A stretch of DNA of 64,000 nucleotides from Acetobacterium wieringae (GTDB lineage: Bacteria > Bacillota > Clostridia > Eubacteriales > Eubacteriaceae), in the NCBI RefSeq assembly GCF_026646375.1, contig NZ_JAIPPU010000002.1, forward strand, positions 62,001-126,000, given 5' to 3'. Position numbers and translations under genes: made by a program. Position 1 is the stretch's first letter; every line of letters begins with the position of its first letter. The notes beneath the pieces are model-generated. The model had not been told where the DNA came from, did no database searches, and saw only the letters and a program-made list of their open reading frames with translations. Below are positions 8,448 through 17,824 of the stretch, one piece after another.

Positions 8448-11400
8448 CTAAAAAAAGGTAATCTGATTGGAAGCTGGCAGCTGGTTAAGACAACCCTGTT
8501 TTTCCAGAGTTTCGATCACCGACTTACTGATTTTAGTACGGTTCTGCAAATCCTCCCGGGACATATAAGGGCGCAACTGCGCTTCTTCAAAGATCCGCTG
8601 GGCAGCTTTATCACCGATCCCTTCTAAAGCATTCAGCGGCGGCAGCAGGGAGTCACCAATGATGCGAAACTGACTGAAGTGGGACTGGTAGACATCCACA
8701 TTTTTAAAACTGTAACCTCGGCACATCATTTCGTGAGCAATCTCCAGCACTGTCAAGAGCGACTTTTCTTTGTTGGAAGCCTTGGTGCCCAGATCTTTGA
8801 TCTGGTTCATTCGCTGCACCACCACCCCCTTGCCCTGGCTGATTAGTTGGGCATCAAACTCGCTGGCTCGAACTGAGAAGTAGGTGGCATAATAAGCCAG
8901 AGGATAATAAACCTTGTACCAGGCAATCCGGAAGGCCATGGTGACGTAAGCAGCGGCATGGGCCTTGGGGAACATATACTTGATTTTTTTACAGGAATCA
9001 ATATACCATTCTGGTACCTTATTCTTGCGCATATCTTCTTCCCACTCAGGTTTCAATCCCTTGCCTTTTCGCACTGCTTCCATAATCGTGAAGGCCGTTT
9101 TTGCCTCCAGACCGGCATAAATCAGATAGATCATGATATCATCCCTGGTGCAGATAGCTTCTTTGATGGTGGCTTTCTTATCGCGGATCAGATCCTGAGC
9201 GTTGTTGAGCCACACATCCGTGCCATGGGACAGGCCAGAAATCCGGATCAGGTCGGAAAAAGCCGTCGGCTTGGTATCCAACAGCATTTCGCGGACAAAA
9301 CTGGTTCCAAATTCAGGAATTCCGCATACCCCCAATGGCGACTCAAAGTCATTGTCCTTAAAGTCTAAAGCTTTCGTTGAGGTAAACAAACTCATTGTTT
9401 TTTCATCGTCCAGCGGAATACCTACCGGATCGATGCCGGTAAAATCCTTGAGCATTTTAAGCATTGTCGGATCATCATGTCCCAGAATATCAAGTTTCAG
9501 TAGTCGACCACTGATGGATTCATAAGCAAAATGAGTGGTGACGGTATCACTTTCGGTATCATCAGCCGGACGCTGAACCGGACAAAAATCATAAATATCC
9601 TTGTAGGTTGGCACGACCATAATTCCGCCGGGATGCTGTCCGGTGGTTTTTTTGACCCCAGCACAGCAGGAGATCACCCGTTCCAACTCGGCCCGAGTTA
9701 CTTTAATTTCTTTTTCATCATAATAATTTTTTACAAAGCCAAAGGCCGTTTTTTCAGCAATGGTGGAAATGGTACCAGCCCGAAAGACTTTCCCCTTACC
9801 AAACAGCACCTCCGTATAGCGATGGGCTTCGGCCTGGTTCTCTCCGGAAAAATTAAGATCGATATCAGGTTCCTTGTCGCCTTCGAATCCTAAAAAGGTT
9901 TCAAAGGGTATGTCAAAGCCATCTTTATCAAGCTTGGTGCCGCAGTGCGGGCAATCGGCATCTTTTAAATCCGGCCCTACCCCGACCTCGGTACTGTTGA
10001 AAAACTCGGAATGTTTACACCTGGGACAACGATAATGTGGTGCCAGCGGGTTTACTTCCGTAATCCCGCAGAGGGTGGCTACAAAGGAAGATCCCACCGA
10101 ACCCCGGGATCCCACCAGATAGCCGTCTTCCATGGAATGATAAACCAATTTCTGGGCAATCAGATAGAGCACCGAGTAGCCGTTACCAATAATCGAATCG
10201 AGTTCTTTCTTAATCCGTTTTTCGACAATCTCCGGTAGTGGCTGGCCGAAGAGCTCCCGGGCCCGGCCTTCAACCATTTCCCGAATCTCTTCATCTGATC
10301 CTTCAATCACTGGTGGATAAGTGCCATCAGGAATCGGCAGGATCTCGTCAATCATCGCTGCGATTTTGCGGGGATTATCAATCACCACTTCCCGGGCGGT
10401 TTCGTCATCGAGGTAGTCAAACTCATCCAGCATTTCCTGTGTAGTTCGATAATATAGCGGGGGTTGTTTGCCGGCATCTTTATACCCCTGGCCGGTAAAC
10501 AGAATCTCCCGATAAAGGGCATCATTCTGATTGACAAAATGAACATCCCCAGTGGCAACCACCGGTTTATTCAGGCTTTTTCCCAAAGCAATGACCCACC
10601 GATTCAAAGTCTTTAGGGCCTCCTGATCCGCGACGCTGTTATTATCAATCAGGTATTGGTTATTACCCAGTGGTTGAATCTCCAGATAGTCATAAAAGCT
10701 GGCGATCTGCTGGATCTCATCCTGAGACTTATTGTGCACCATTGCCGAAAATAATTCGCCAGCTTCACAGGCTGAACCCAACAACAGGTTTTCCCGATTT
10801 TTTGCCAGCAGTGACTTGGGAATTCGCGGTTTTTTATAAAAATAATTAAGATGCGACTCCGAAACGATCCGGTATAAATCCTTGATCCCCGCCTGGTTTC
10901 TGGCATAAATAATAATATGGTTGGTGGCATTAAGACGGATACTCCGGTCCCGGCTGGACAGGGTATTGAGGGTCTGGATTGAAGTACAGCCTTTTTTCTC
11001 CGCCAGATCCAACAACTTGACAAATACCTTGGCTGAGGCCGCTGCATCGTCCAGGGCCCGGTGATGATTCTGAATATCAATTTTAAAATGTGAGCAGAGC
11101 TTTTTCAGGTTATGGCGGGTAATCTGAGTCAATAGACAGCGGGACAGAGCCAGGGTATCCACTGCAGTATTTTCCCGAACAATGGCATGATCGGCTAAAG
11201 CCTTATTTAAAAAACTCATGTCAAACGCAGCATTGTGAGCGACCAGAATGGTTTCACCTGCAAAATCCAAAAACCGTTCCAGGGCCTCCCGTTCTTCCAT
11301 CCCATCGGCCACCATCTGATTGGTGATATTGGTTAGATTTGTGATAAATGCCGGTATTTCACAATGAGGATTGACCAGGGTCGAAAAGCTATCGATGATC

Positions 11401-12719
11401 TGTTTATTCTTAATGCGTACCGCCGCAATTTCAATGATCTTATGATTGCCTGGTACCAGACCGGTGGTTTCCAGATCAAAAAAAGTAAATTCGCCACAGA
11501 AGTCCTGATCCTGATTGCCGCAAACCATATTCAGCTGATCTTCAACCAGATATCCCTCCACCCCATAGAGCACCTTGATTTTTTTCTTGCGGCCCAGTTC
11601 CATCATTTCCGGATAAGCCTGCAGCACGCCATGGTCCGTAATCCCGATGATATCGTGGCCAAAATTGGTGGCCTGCTTCATAATTTGATCCACCTTACTG
11701 ACCGCATCCATGGCACTGAATTGGCTGTGCATATGAAGCTCCACCCGTTTAACCGGGGCATCATCGGTTTTGATGGTTTCTTTGGAAAGATTGATATTGC
11801 GGGGATATAACATCATTTCCTGAGAATACTCATCATAATTGATTTTGCCTTCAATTAGATACCAACTTCCCTCATTGATGCCAGCGATGACCTCTTCTTT
11901 GTCGGTAAATAGTTTCCCGGTAATGCTGTTGGTATTATCGGTGATATTAAAGGTCAGCAAGGTCTTATTATTTTTCAGTGGCCGGGTATTAACCCCAAAA
12001 ACCCAGCCTCGTACGACCACAGTTTTTCCTTCCGATTCACCATTTATATTAAAATCAACATTCTTCAACCAATCCCAGGAATTGGTTATTTTTTTACCGA
12101 TGACCACATCTCCGGGCTTTTCAGCCTTGGGAAGTTTAGCCGAGCTGGCGGTACTGCCTGAATTAGATGTACTGTTACTTGAAGTTACCGGCTTAATGGC
12201 CGCCAATCGTTTTTCCAGATCCTGCTGACTTTTTTCCGCTACTGAGTCTTCATCTGTGAAACGAACCACCAATTCCGATTCCAGACCATACTGCTCGGCA
12301 ATCAGTCGCTTAAAACGACCAGTAAAAATCGCCAGCACTTCGCCATCCAGTTCCCCGGTGGATCGCCCCCGAACATAAAAAGTGTTGCCTTCGGCAATCA
12401 GGGTATTAATCAACAGAATATTGGCAATCTTCTGATTGATGCCAATCAGTAACTGACTGACCCCCTGGCCATCGGTGGCCAGAAGATGCTCACCATCCTG
12501 ATAGTTTAGTGGTGCCACCTCGATTTCCAGTGCCTTGGCATAATCAAAGATTTCCTGCATTTCTTTTTTGATAAATTCGGTATCCGTTTGTTTTTTCGGA
12601 CTGGAAAATTTAAAAATCAATTCCTCGTTTCTGGAATTGATTTTTATACTATCAGTGATCAGATGATAATCTGCTATTATTTTTTGATATCGTTCTTGAC
12701 GTCGGGTTAAAATACTCAA
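8448..12719 (-). CDS. polC: DNA polymerase III alpha subunit, PolC type
   Basis: Main replicative polymerase of Firmicutes, 1423 aa (normal length). In order: N-terminal domain; OB fold (about 215-320); first PHP part (VELHMHSQFSAMDAV, near 326); inserted DEDDh 3'-5' exonuclease starting at FFDLETTGL near 410 with HNAAFDMSFL and the distal HHRALDDAAA; second PHP part; then the polymerase core with zinc-type CPRCKHSEF and the catalytic PDIDLNFSG near 953; C-terminal HhH region. The start is a TTG at 12719, 10 bases after the ispG stop, with GAGGCGA upstream; no better start fits. The alternative initiation codon and coupling to ispG may limit expression. Last gene of the uppS operon. Confidence 0.96.
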   Translation of the reverse strand: MSILTRRQERYQKIIADYHLITDSIKINSRNEELIFKFSSPKKQTDTEFIKKEMQEIFDYAKALEIEVAPLNYQDGEHLLATDGQGVSQLLIGINQKIANILLINTLIAEGNTFYVRGRSTGELDGEVLAIFTGRFKRLIAEQYGLESELVVRFTDEDSVAEKSQQDLEKRLAAIKPVTSSNSTSNSGSTASSAKLPKAEKPGDVVIGKKITNSWDWLKNVDFNINGESEGKTVVVRGWVFGVNTRPLKNNKTLLTFNITDNTNSITGKLFTDKEEVIAGINEGSWYLIEGKINYDEYSQEMMLYPRNINLSKETIKTDDAPVKRVELHMHSQFSAMDAVSKVDQIMKQATNFGHDIIGITDHGVLQAYPEMMELGRKKKIKVLYGVEGYLVEDQLNMVCGNQDQDFCGEFTFFDLETTGLVPGNHKIIEIAAVRIKNKQIIDSFSTLVNPHCEIPAFITNLTNITNQMVADGMEEREALERFLDFAGETILVAHNAAFDMSFLNKALADHAIVRENTAVDTLALSRCLLTQITRHNLKKLCSHFKIDIQNHHRALDDAAASAKVFVKLLDLAEKKGCTSIQTLNTLSSRDRSIRLNATNHIIIYARNQAGIKDLYRIVSESHLNYFYKKPRIPKSLLAKNRENLLLGSACEAGELFSAMVHNKSQDEIQQIASFYDYLEIQPLGNNQYLIDNNSVADQEALKTLNRWVIALGKSLNKPVVATGDVHFVNQNDALYREILFTGQGYKDAGKQPPLYYRTTQEMLDEFDYLDDETAREVVIDNPRKIAAMIDEILPIPDGTYPPVIEGSDEEIREMVEGRARELFGQPLPEIVEKRIKKELDSIIGNGYSVLYLIAQKLVYHSMEDGYLVGSRGSVGSSFVATLCGITEVNPLAPHYRCPRCKHSEFFNSTEVGVGPDLKDADCPHCGTKLDKDGFDIPFETFLGFEGDKEPDIDLNFSGENQAEAHRYTEVLFGKGKVFRAGTISTIAEKTAFGFVKNYYDEKEIKVTRAELERVISCCAGVKKTTGQHPGGIMVVPTYKDIYDFCPVQRPADDTESDTVTTHFAYESISGRLLKLDILGHDDPTMLKMLKDFTGIDPVGIPLDDEKTMSLFTSTKALDFKDNDFESPLGVCGIPEFGTSFVREMLLDTKPTAFSDLIRISGLSHGTDVWLNNAQDLIRDKKATIKEAICTRDDIMIYLIYAGLEAKTAFTIMEAVRKGKGLKPEWEEDMRKNKVPEWYIDSCKKIKYMFPKAHAAAYVTMAFRIAWYKVYYPLAYYATYFSVRASEFDAQLISQGKGVVVQRMNQIKDLGTKASNKEKSLLTVLEIAHEMMCRGYSFKNVDVYQSHFSQFRIIGDSLLPPLNALEGIGDKAAQRIFEEAQLRPYMSREDLQNRTKISKSVIETLEKQGCLNQLPASNQITFF

Positions 12720-12729
12720 AGATCTCGCC

Positions 12730-13794
12730 TCACATTTTTTCTATTTCTTCCATTAACACCGAGATAATTTGATCCTCGGCAATGCTTTTTATTATTTCAC
12801 CCTTTTTAAACAACACGGCTTTATTCTTACCGCCAGCAATACCAATATCAGCGGCCTTGCCTTCCCCGGGACCATTAACAATACAACCCATCACTGCCAC
12901 CTTGATGTTTTTTTCGACGGTTCGCAACTGCCTATTAATTTCCTCAGCGATGCCAATCAGGTCAATTTCAGTGCGCCCACAGGTAGGGCAGGAGATCACT
13001 TCAACCCGGGGGCGGCGGCCAGTGTATAAGCCAATGCCACTGAGAATATCGCGGGCAACCTCGATTTCTTCCAGGGGATCGCCAGTTATTGACACCCGCA
13101 GGGTATCCCCCAATCCATTGAGGAGCAGATAGCCGATGCCCAGAGCTGATTTAACCGCCGAGCTACGGAGAATTCCGGCCTCCGTAATCCCCAGATGCAG
13201 TGGATAATCATAACTTTCGGAAAATTGTTCATAGGATTCAATCGTGAAGCGCACATCCGAAGCCTTCATTGAAACCACCATATTATCAAAGCCGGCATCT
13301 TCCAGAATCTGGATATGGCGTCGAGCTGAGGCAACCATCCCGGCCGGAGTAACCTGGCCCCCATTTTTCATCAGGATTTCTTTTTCCAGAGAACCGGCAT
13401 TGACACCAATCCGAATCGGGATGTTTCGTTCAGTGGCCATGGCAACAATTTCCCGGATGCCGTGTTCCGAACCGATATTCCCAGGATTGATGCGCAGCTT
13501 ATCAACCCCATTTTCCATCGCACTTAAAGCCAGTCGATAATCAAAGTGAATATCCGCCACCAGGGGAATGCCGATACCCTTTTTAATCCCGGCAATCGCA
13601 CTGGCCGCTGTTTCATCAGGCACCGCTACCCGGACAATCTCACAGCCAACAGCTTCCAGACTCTTAATCTGGGCAATCGTCGCTTCGATATTTCTGGTAT
13701 CAGTGTTGGTCATTGATTGGATGGCAATGGGACTGTCACCGCCTATGGTTACCCCGCCGATGTTGACCACCCGGGTCTTTTTTCGTTTTTTCAT
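12730..13794 (-). CDS. ispG: 4-hydroxy-3-methylbut-2-enyl diphosphate synthase (IspG/GcpE)
   Basis: Iron-sulfur enzyme of the MEP pathway that reduces MEcPP to HMBPP. At 354 aa it is the short bacterial form, with a TIM-barrel N-terminal part (GVTIGGDSPIAIQSMTNTDT) and a C-terminal 4Fe-4S domain holding the conserved cysteines in CPTCGRTEIDL and MGCIVNGPGEG. It lies between rseP (9-base gap) and polC in the uppS operon. The preceding MEP enzyme dxr is outside this operon. Confidence 0.96.
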   Translation of the reverse strand: MKKRKKTRVVNIGGVTIGGDSPIAIQSMTNTDTRNIEATIAQIKSLEAVGCEIVRVAVPDETAASAIAGIKKGIGIPLVADIHFDYRLALSAMENGVDKLRINPGNIGSEHGIREIVAMATERNIPIRIGVNAGSLEKEILMKNGGQVTPAGMVASARRHIQILEDAGFDNMVVSMKASDVRFTIESYEQFSESYDYPLHLGITEAGILRSSAVKSALGIGYLLLNGLGDTLRVSITGDPLEEIEVARDILSGIGLYTGRRPRVEVISCPTCGRTEIDLIGIAEEINRQLRTVEKNIKVAVMGCIVNGPGEGKAADIGIAGGKNKAVLFKKGEIIKSIAEDQIISVLMEEIEKM

Positions 13795-13803
13795 ATCCGT
13801 CTC

Positions 13804-14598
13804 CTATGCTGCCAAGCGCATGACATCATTCACAGCAATCAGAATTGCCAGGGCAATCAAGGCGATAAAACCAAAATAATTAATCTTCATTTCCAATTCG
13901 GGACTGAGTTTCCGGCGCACCACCATTTCAATCAAAAGAATAAAGATCCGCCCGCCGTCCAGTGCTGGCAATGGAAACAGGTTGATGATCCCCAGATTAA
14001 CACTGAGCATGGCAGTAAAAGCCAGTAAAATAATCAGCCCGCTTTGTAAAAAGGTATCCACCATCGATACCATGCCAATTGGACCAGCCAATTGATCCAG
14101 ACCCACCTGACCGGTAAACAGCATCCCAAAGCTCTGAAAAATCAGACCGGAAAACCGCCAGGTGTTTAAAAAGGCCGTGACGATGGCATCAAAGACGTTG
14201 GTATGACCGGTAAAAAGGGCTACCACAATCAGGCAAACCACCGCAAAAATGATGTTCATTGCCGAACCGGCCACGAGTACCAACAGCTTTTGGCCCCGGC
14301 TTTTGGCTTCATAGCTACGGGGATCAACTGGGATCGCTGGATCTTTAGGAACCAGGTTGCCATCAGCATCAAATTCCGGTTCCTCGCCCCGCATCTTGCA
14401 AAAGCCCCCCACCGGAAAGGCCCGAATAGTAAACAGGGTTTCTTTGCCCTGTCGGCCAAACAGTTTTGGCCCCATGCCAATGGCAAACTCTTCGACAAAG
14501 ATGCCAGTTTTTTTGGCCACCATAAAATGTCCCAGTTCATGCACAATCACCAGGACACATAAAATCAGTAGTGTAATCAGGATGGTATAGAGATTCAA
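13804..14598 (-). CDS. rseP: Site-2 metalloprotease RseP-like, without PDZ domain
   Basis: Intramembrane zinc protease of the S2P family (264 aa). The active-site motif HELGHF lies in the first membrane segment (near residue 20), followed by the RIP signature FPVGGFCKMRGEEPEFD, and the third zinc-ligand motif NLFPLPALDGGRI near residue 210. Typical RseP/RasP proteins are 340-450 aa with at least one PDZ domain between the second and third membrane segments; here that region (after GHTNVFDAIVTA) contains only a short hydrophobic stretch, so no PDZ can fit. The reading frame is intact and has all catalytic residues, so this is a compact form rather than a broken gene. It probably cleaves membrane-anchored anti-sigma factors or signal-peptide remnants. 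Confidence 0.9.
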   Translation of the reverse strand: MNLYTILITLLILCVLVIVHELGHFMVAKKTGIFVEEFAIGMGPKLFGRQGKETLFTIRAFPVGGFCKMRGEEPEFDADGNLVPKDPAIPVDPRSYEAKSRGQKLLVLVAGSAMNIIFAVVCLIVVALFTGHTNVFDAIVTAFLNTWRFSGLIFQSFGMLFTGQVGLDQLAGPIGMVSMVDTFLQSGLIILLAFTAMLSVNLGIINLFPLPALDGGRIFILLIEMVVRRKLSPELEMKINYFGFIALIALAILIAVNDVMRLAA

Positions 14599-14606
14599 AT
14601 TTTCAC

Positions 14607-15491
14607 CTACGCAATGCCAATGGTTAGTTTGGCAAAAATATAAATTAGCGGAATGATAAACAGGATACTGTCAAAGCGATCCAAAATTCCGCCATGACCG
14701 GGCAGGATGGTGCCAAAATCTTTTATTTTGGCTTTTCGCTTGATCATCGAGGCGGTTAAATCGCCACACTGTCCAGCGATGCTACCAAAAACCCCAACGA
14801 CCAGATATAAATACCAGGGCAGTACAAAGCTGAAATAAGAGCTCAAAATGGTGCCGTAAAGAATGGTACACAAGGCCGCAACAACAACACCACCGACTGA
14901 ACCGGCGATGGTTTTTTTGGGACTGATCAACGGAGCAATCTTGCGGTTGCCGATTGATTTACCGATAAAATATGCCGCTGTATCAGTTGTGAACGCGATC
15001 ACGAAAATCAACCACATATAATAGGGTCCTTTATTAACCGTTTCAAACAGAAACAGGTGACCAAACATAATCGGCACATAAATGAGCCCCATCAAGGTGG
15101 CACTACCACGCTCAATTCCCGCATTTCCAGATAGGATTTCGTAACAGAAAATAATGATAAAGGCCACCAGCAGAACCGGCATCAGAAAGTAATAATCCAG
15201 TTTGATGGTCACCATCAGCATAATCGTCAGGATAATCATTAAAACAACGTTCATTTTAGGCCGAATCATTTTATTGATGGCTCGGGTATATTCCATTGTT
15301 CCGACAAATGCCAGGATTGACACGCCGACAACCAAAATAAATCCCCCGGTATACAGAATAAAAATAAGCAACGGCAGACCAATGACCCCAGTCCAGATTC
15401 TGGTTTTCATGGAACTCTTTTCAGCCCGTCGATTTTCAGCCCGTGCCCGTTCTGCCCGACGACTCTCAAGGCTGCTACTCGGCCGATCCAT
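14607..15491 (-). CDS. cdsA: Phosphatidate cytidylyltransferase (CDP-diglyceride synthase)
   Basis: Makes CDP-diacylglycerol from phosphatidate and CTP, feeding phospholipid synthesis in the membrane. About eight membrane segments, and the C-terminal family signature (SMIKRKAKIKDFGTILPGHG, then GILDRFDS) is intact. The ATG at 15491, with AAAAGGA upstream, gives 294 aa and a 27-residue Arg/Glu-rich cytoplasmic extension (RRAERARAENRRAEK) not typical of the family; an internal ATG at 15410 would remove it but has a weak ribosome site. The gene overlaps uppS by 17 bases. Confidence 0.94.
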   Translation of the reverse strand: MDRPSSSLESRRAERARAENRRAEKSSMKTRIWTGVIGLPLLIFILYTGGFILVVGVSILAFVGTMEYTRAINKMIRPKMNVVLMIILTIMLMVTIKLDYYFLMPVLLVAFIIIFCYEILSGNAGIERGSATLMGLIYVPIMFGHLFLFETVNKGPYYMWLIFVIAFTTDTAAYFIGKSIGNRKIAPLISPKKTIAGSVGGVVVAALCTILYGTILSSYFSFVLPWYLYLVVGVFGSIAGQCGDLTASMIKRKAKIKDFGTILPGHGGILDRFDSILFIIPLIYIFAKLTIGIA

Positions 15492-16185
15492 ATCGCCGAT
15501 TCCTTTTCTGAAAATTCTTAATCATTTCGTAATAGACGTCGACTTCAAAATCAGGCCAATAAACGTCCGTAAACATAAATTCGGCGTAGGCCATCTGCCA
15601 CAGCATAAAATTGCTGAGCCGGCTTTCCCCCCCGGTACGAATCAACAGATCTGGATCTGGCTGACCTTTGGTGTAAAGTTGATCACTGATGTGCTGTTCT
15701 GTCACTACTTCCGACTCAATCCCCTGATCCAACAGCGCTTTGACAGCATGAAGAATTTCATCTCTGCCACCATAATTCAGGGCAATATTTAACACCAGCC
15801 CAGTATTTTCTGCGGTGGTGCTCATCGCCTTTACAGCGGCTTCTCTGACTTTTTTTGCCAGTCCATTTAAGTTACCGATAACATTAATTTTAACATTGTT
15901 TTGATGGAGTTCTCCAACCTCTTTGTGAAAATATTCAACTGCAATATTCATCAGTCCCTCAACTTCTTCGGGACTCCTTTTCCAATTTTCAGTTGAAAAA
16001 GCATACATGGTAATTATTTTTATTCCAGCATCAGAGGATGCCCGGACAATTTTCTTCAATGTCTTCATGCCAGCATTGTGGCCAAATAATCGGGGCCGAT
16101 TTTTTGCCTTCGCCCAGCGGCCGTTACCGTCCATGATTATGGCTATATGTTCAGGCAGGTTATCATTATTTAACTGACTCGTCAT
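15475..16185 (-). CDS. uppS: Undecaprenyl diphosphate synthase
   Basis: Cis-prenyltransferase that makes the C55 lipid carrier for cell-wall synthesis. Motifs IIMDGNGRWAK (catalytic Asp), GHNAGMKTL, YAFSTENWKR and DLLIRTGGESRLSNF are intact. I choose the ATG at 16185 (236 aa), which follows a GAGGTG site, over an in-frame TTG four codons upstream. First gene of uppS-cdsA-rseP-ispG-polC, with a near-consensus promoter at 16243 to 16271. The usual upstream neighbours pyrH and frr are not here. Confidence 0.96.
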   Translation of the reverse strand: MTSQLNNDNLPEHIAIIMDGNGRWAKAKNRPRLFGHNAGMKTLKKIVRASSDAGIKIITMYAFSTENWKRSPEEVEGLMNIAVEYFHKEVGELHQNNVKINVIGNLNGLAKKVREAAVKAMSTTAENTGLVLNIALNYGGRDEILHAVKALLDQGIESEVVTEQHISDQLYTKGQPDPDLLIRTGGESRLSNFMLWQMAYAEFMFTDVYWPDFEVDVYYEMIKNFQKRNRRYGSAE

Positions 16186-16242
16186 ATTGCACCTCAATTT
16201 CTATTGTATTTAGGAAATTGTTTTCTTGTTTCTACTATCAAT

Positions 16243-16271
16243 ATTATATTCTATTTTTAAGGATTTGTAAA
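16243..16271 (-). promoter_or_regulatory. uppS: Promoter of the uppS-cdsA-rseP-ispG-polC operon
   Basis: On the minus strand TTTACA (16266 to 16271) and TATAAT (16243 to 16248) are spaced by exactly 17 bases, about 57 bases upstream of the uppS ATG. A terminator for the preceding transcript lies just upstream. Confidence 0.78.
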
Positions 16272-16350
16272 TTCTCTCACCCGGAGCTGAATCGAAACAA
16301 GATTTCCTTAAGACTCAATTCTCGTTCTTCACATCAACTTTATCGCCGTC

Positions 16351-16383
16351 AAAAAAGGAAAAACCTCAGGCTAAGCCTGAGGT
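16351..16383 (-). terminator. Intrinsic terminator of the ridA-regulator transcript
   Basis: A perfect 9-bp stem ACCTCAGGC/GCCTGAGGT around loop TAA (16363 to 16383) is followed on the minus strand by TTTTTCCTTTTTT. It lies about 190 bases after the regulator stop codon. Confidence 0.82.
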
Positions 16384-16572
16384 CTTCCTGGAAATTATTG
16401 TGAAAATGAGAATTATTGATATCAATATAACATCTTTCAGGCAAAAAGTAAACGATTAAATAAAAATTTTTTTTATTTTTATTCTGATTAAGAATAACCT
16501 TAACCATTTTAACGTTGAATTTATCATTTTAACCGTTACCCATATAATTCAAAACGGCGTTGGTTACTTCAA

Positions 16573-17217
16573 TCATTTTTTTGTTGTTGAAAGATAACGA
16601 TACAGCGTCGGTACCGATACCCCCATACACTTGGCCAAATACCAGACGGTGCCCTTCACCGAAAAAGTACCCATCTCGTTGAGTTTTCCCACCAGTTCAA
16701 TTTTTTCATCCTTTGATAAAGACTTCAATTTCTTCGACAAATCCCGGGAGATGTGATTTAAATTATTGTCGACCAGTTCTTTAACATCAATGTTTATTTT
16801 ATCCGGGCCTTTTTCTTGTGCTGCAGTCTCTACCAGCGGTGGTCGGATCATCTTATCCAATAGTTCTCTGGCGGCAATTAAATCCTGGCAATCCGAATTG
16901 ATACAGATCATCCCGATTAAAACGTCACTTTCGTCCTTGATAAACCATGATGCCGATTTGATTGATTCTTTTTTCTTGAATTTTTTGGGATCATTGTTCA
17001 TATAGGGTACTTTTTTATGCACTTCACTTCGGAGAATTCTCAAATTCGTTTCAGTAATCGGATCACCAACTTTCCGACAGCTAATATGGCCATTGCGAAT
17101 CGCAATCACAGAATGATGCCAGTCCGTCAGATCATGAAGAACCACTTCCGTACTATCTCCCATAAAATCGGCTAAAAAATCTACCAGTGATACATAGGTC
17201 TGCAATTTTTTATTCAA
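16573..17217 (-). CDS. YheO/DauR-like transcriptional regulator (PAS + HTH)
   Basis: Predicted DNA-binding regulator of 214 aa. It has the YheO-like PAS domain (SLVDFLADFMGDSTEVVLHDL, and SASWFIKDE) and a C-terminal helix-turn-helix (FSVKGTVWYLAKCMGVSVPT LYRYL read as one segment). The start is taken as a TTG at 17217, preceded by GAGGG at good spacing, because the family begins about ten residues before the PAS strand; upstream in-frame ATGs (17265 and others) would add a Met/Ile-rich tail without homology. It follows ridA in the same direction, a pairing also known for DauR, which controls D-arginine use. The ligand here is unknown. Confidence 0.85.
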   Translation of the reverse strand: MNKKLQTYVSLVDFLADFMGDSTEVVLHDLTDWHHSVIAIRNGHISCRKVGDPITETNLRILRSEVHKKVPYMNNDPKKFKKKESIKSASWFIKDESDVLIGMICINSDCQDLIAARELLDKMIRPPLVETAAQEKGPDKINIDVKELVDNNLNHISRDLSKKLKSLSKDEKIELVGKLNEMGTFSVKGTVWYLAKCMGVSVPTLYRYLSTTKK

Positions 17218-17334
17218 ACTTACCCTCGCTTTTTCATATTTACATATAATCAATAAGATACCCATGATCATTTGCCGAAACGGCATGACCATGGGCGTTT
17301 AAATTATTCGATCTGTTTTTGTGCATTCGTAATC

Positions 17335-17718
17335 TTATTTTACAGCAATGGCTTCGATTTCGAAAAGCGCTGCCTTGGGTAAAGCCGCGACCTGCATACA
17401 GGAACGAGCGGGATACTCTGCCTGGCCTTCAAAAAACTCGGCATAAATGTCATTAACCACTGCAAAATCAGCCATATTTGCCAGAAACACCGTGGTTTTG
17501 ACAATATCACTCCGACTGAACCCAGCCTCTTCCAGAACAGCGTTTAAATTGTCCAAACCTTGTTTAGCCTGCTCTGCTACACCTTCTGCCAATTCACCAG
17601 TTTCCGGAATCAGACCCAACTGACCCGACGTGTACAAGGTATCCCCCGCCAAATAAGCGTGTGAATATGGCCCTACCGCCGCCGGTGCTTTCTCAGCAAT
17701 TATTGCTTTTTTATTCAT
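17335..17718 (-). CDS. ridA: RidA-family 2-iminobutanoate/2-iminopropanoate deaminase
   Basis: Small cytosolic trimeric enzyme that hydrolyses reactive enamine/imine intermediates made by PLP enzymes. At 127 aa it is the standard length, with the family motifs GPYSHAYLAGDTLYTSGQ, the catalytic arginine in YPARSCMQVAALPK and a terminal IEAIAVK. It has an AAGGAG ribosome site. The YheO/DauR-like regulator follows 117 bases downstream, so the pair may be one transcript ending at 16351. Confidence 0.95.
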   Translation of the reverse strand: MNKKAIIAEKAPAAVGPYSHAYLAGDTLYTSGQLGLIPETGELAEGVAEQAKQGLDNLNAVLEEAGFSRSDIVKTTVFLANMADFAVVNDIYAEFFEGQAEYPARSCMQVAALPKAALFEIEAIAVK

Positions 17719-17824
17719 ATTGACTTCTCCTTAAATTGGTTTTTTGCTTATCGGTTCAGTTTAACATATGATTAAACAATTTTCACCTGATAACTCAATC
17801 CGGATTTAAATATTTCGATTAATT

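Larger units (their letters stand above)
16186..16572. other. Intergenic region upstream of uppS
   Basis: Contains the uppS promoter (16243 to 16271) and the terminator of the ridA-regulator transcript (16351 to 16383). The stretch 16384 to 16572 is AT-rich and shows no gene or known RNA. Confidence 0.55.

Noticed and set aside
13804-14598. rseP as a pseudogene because of its short length
   Set aside because: All catalytic motifs, membrane segments and the operon spacing are intact; only the PDZ region is absent, so a compact active form is more likely.
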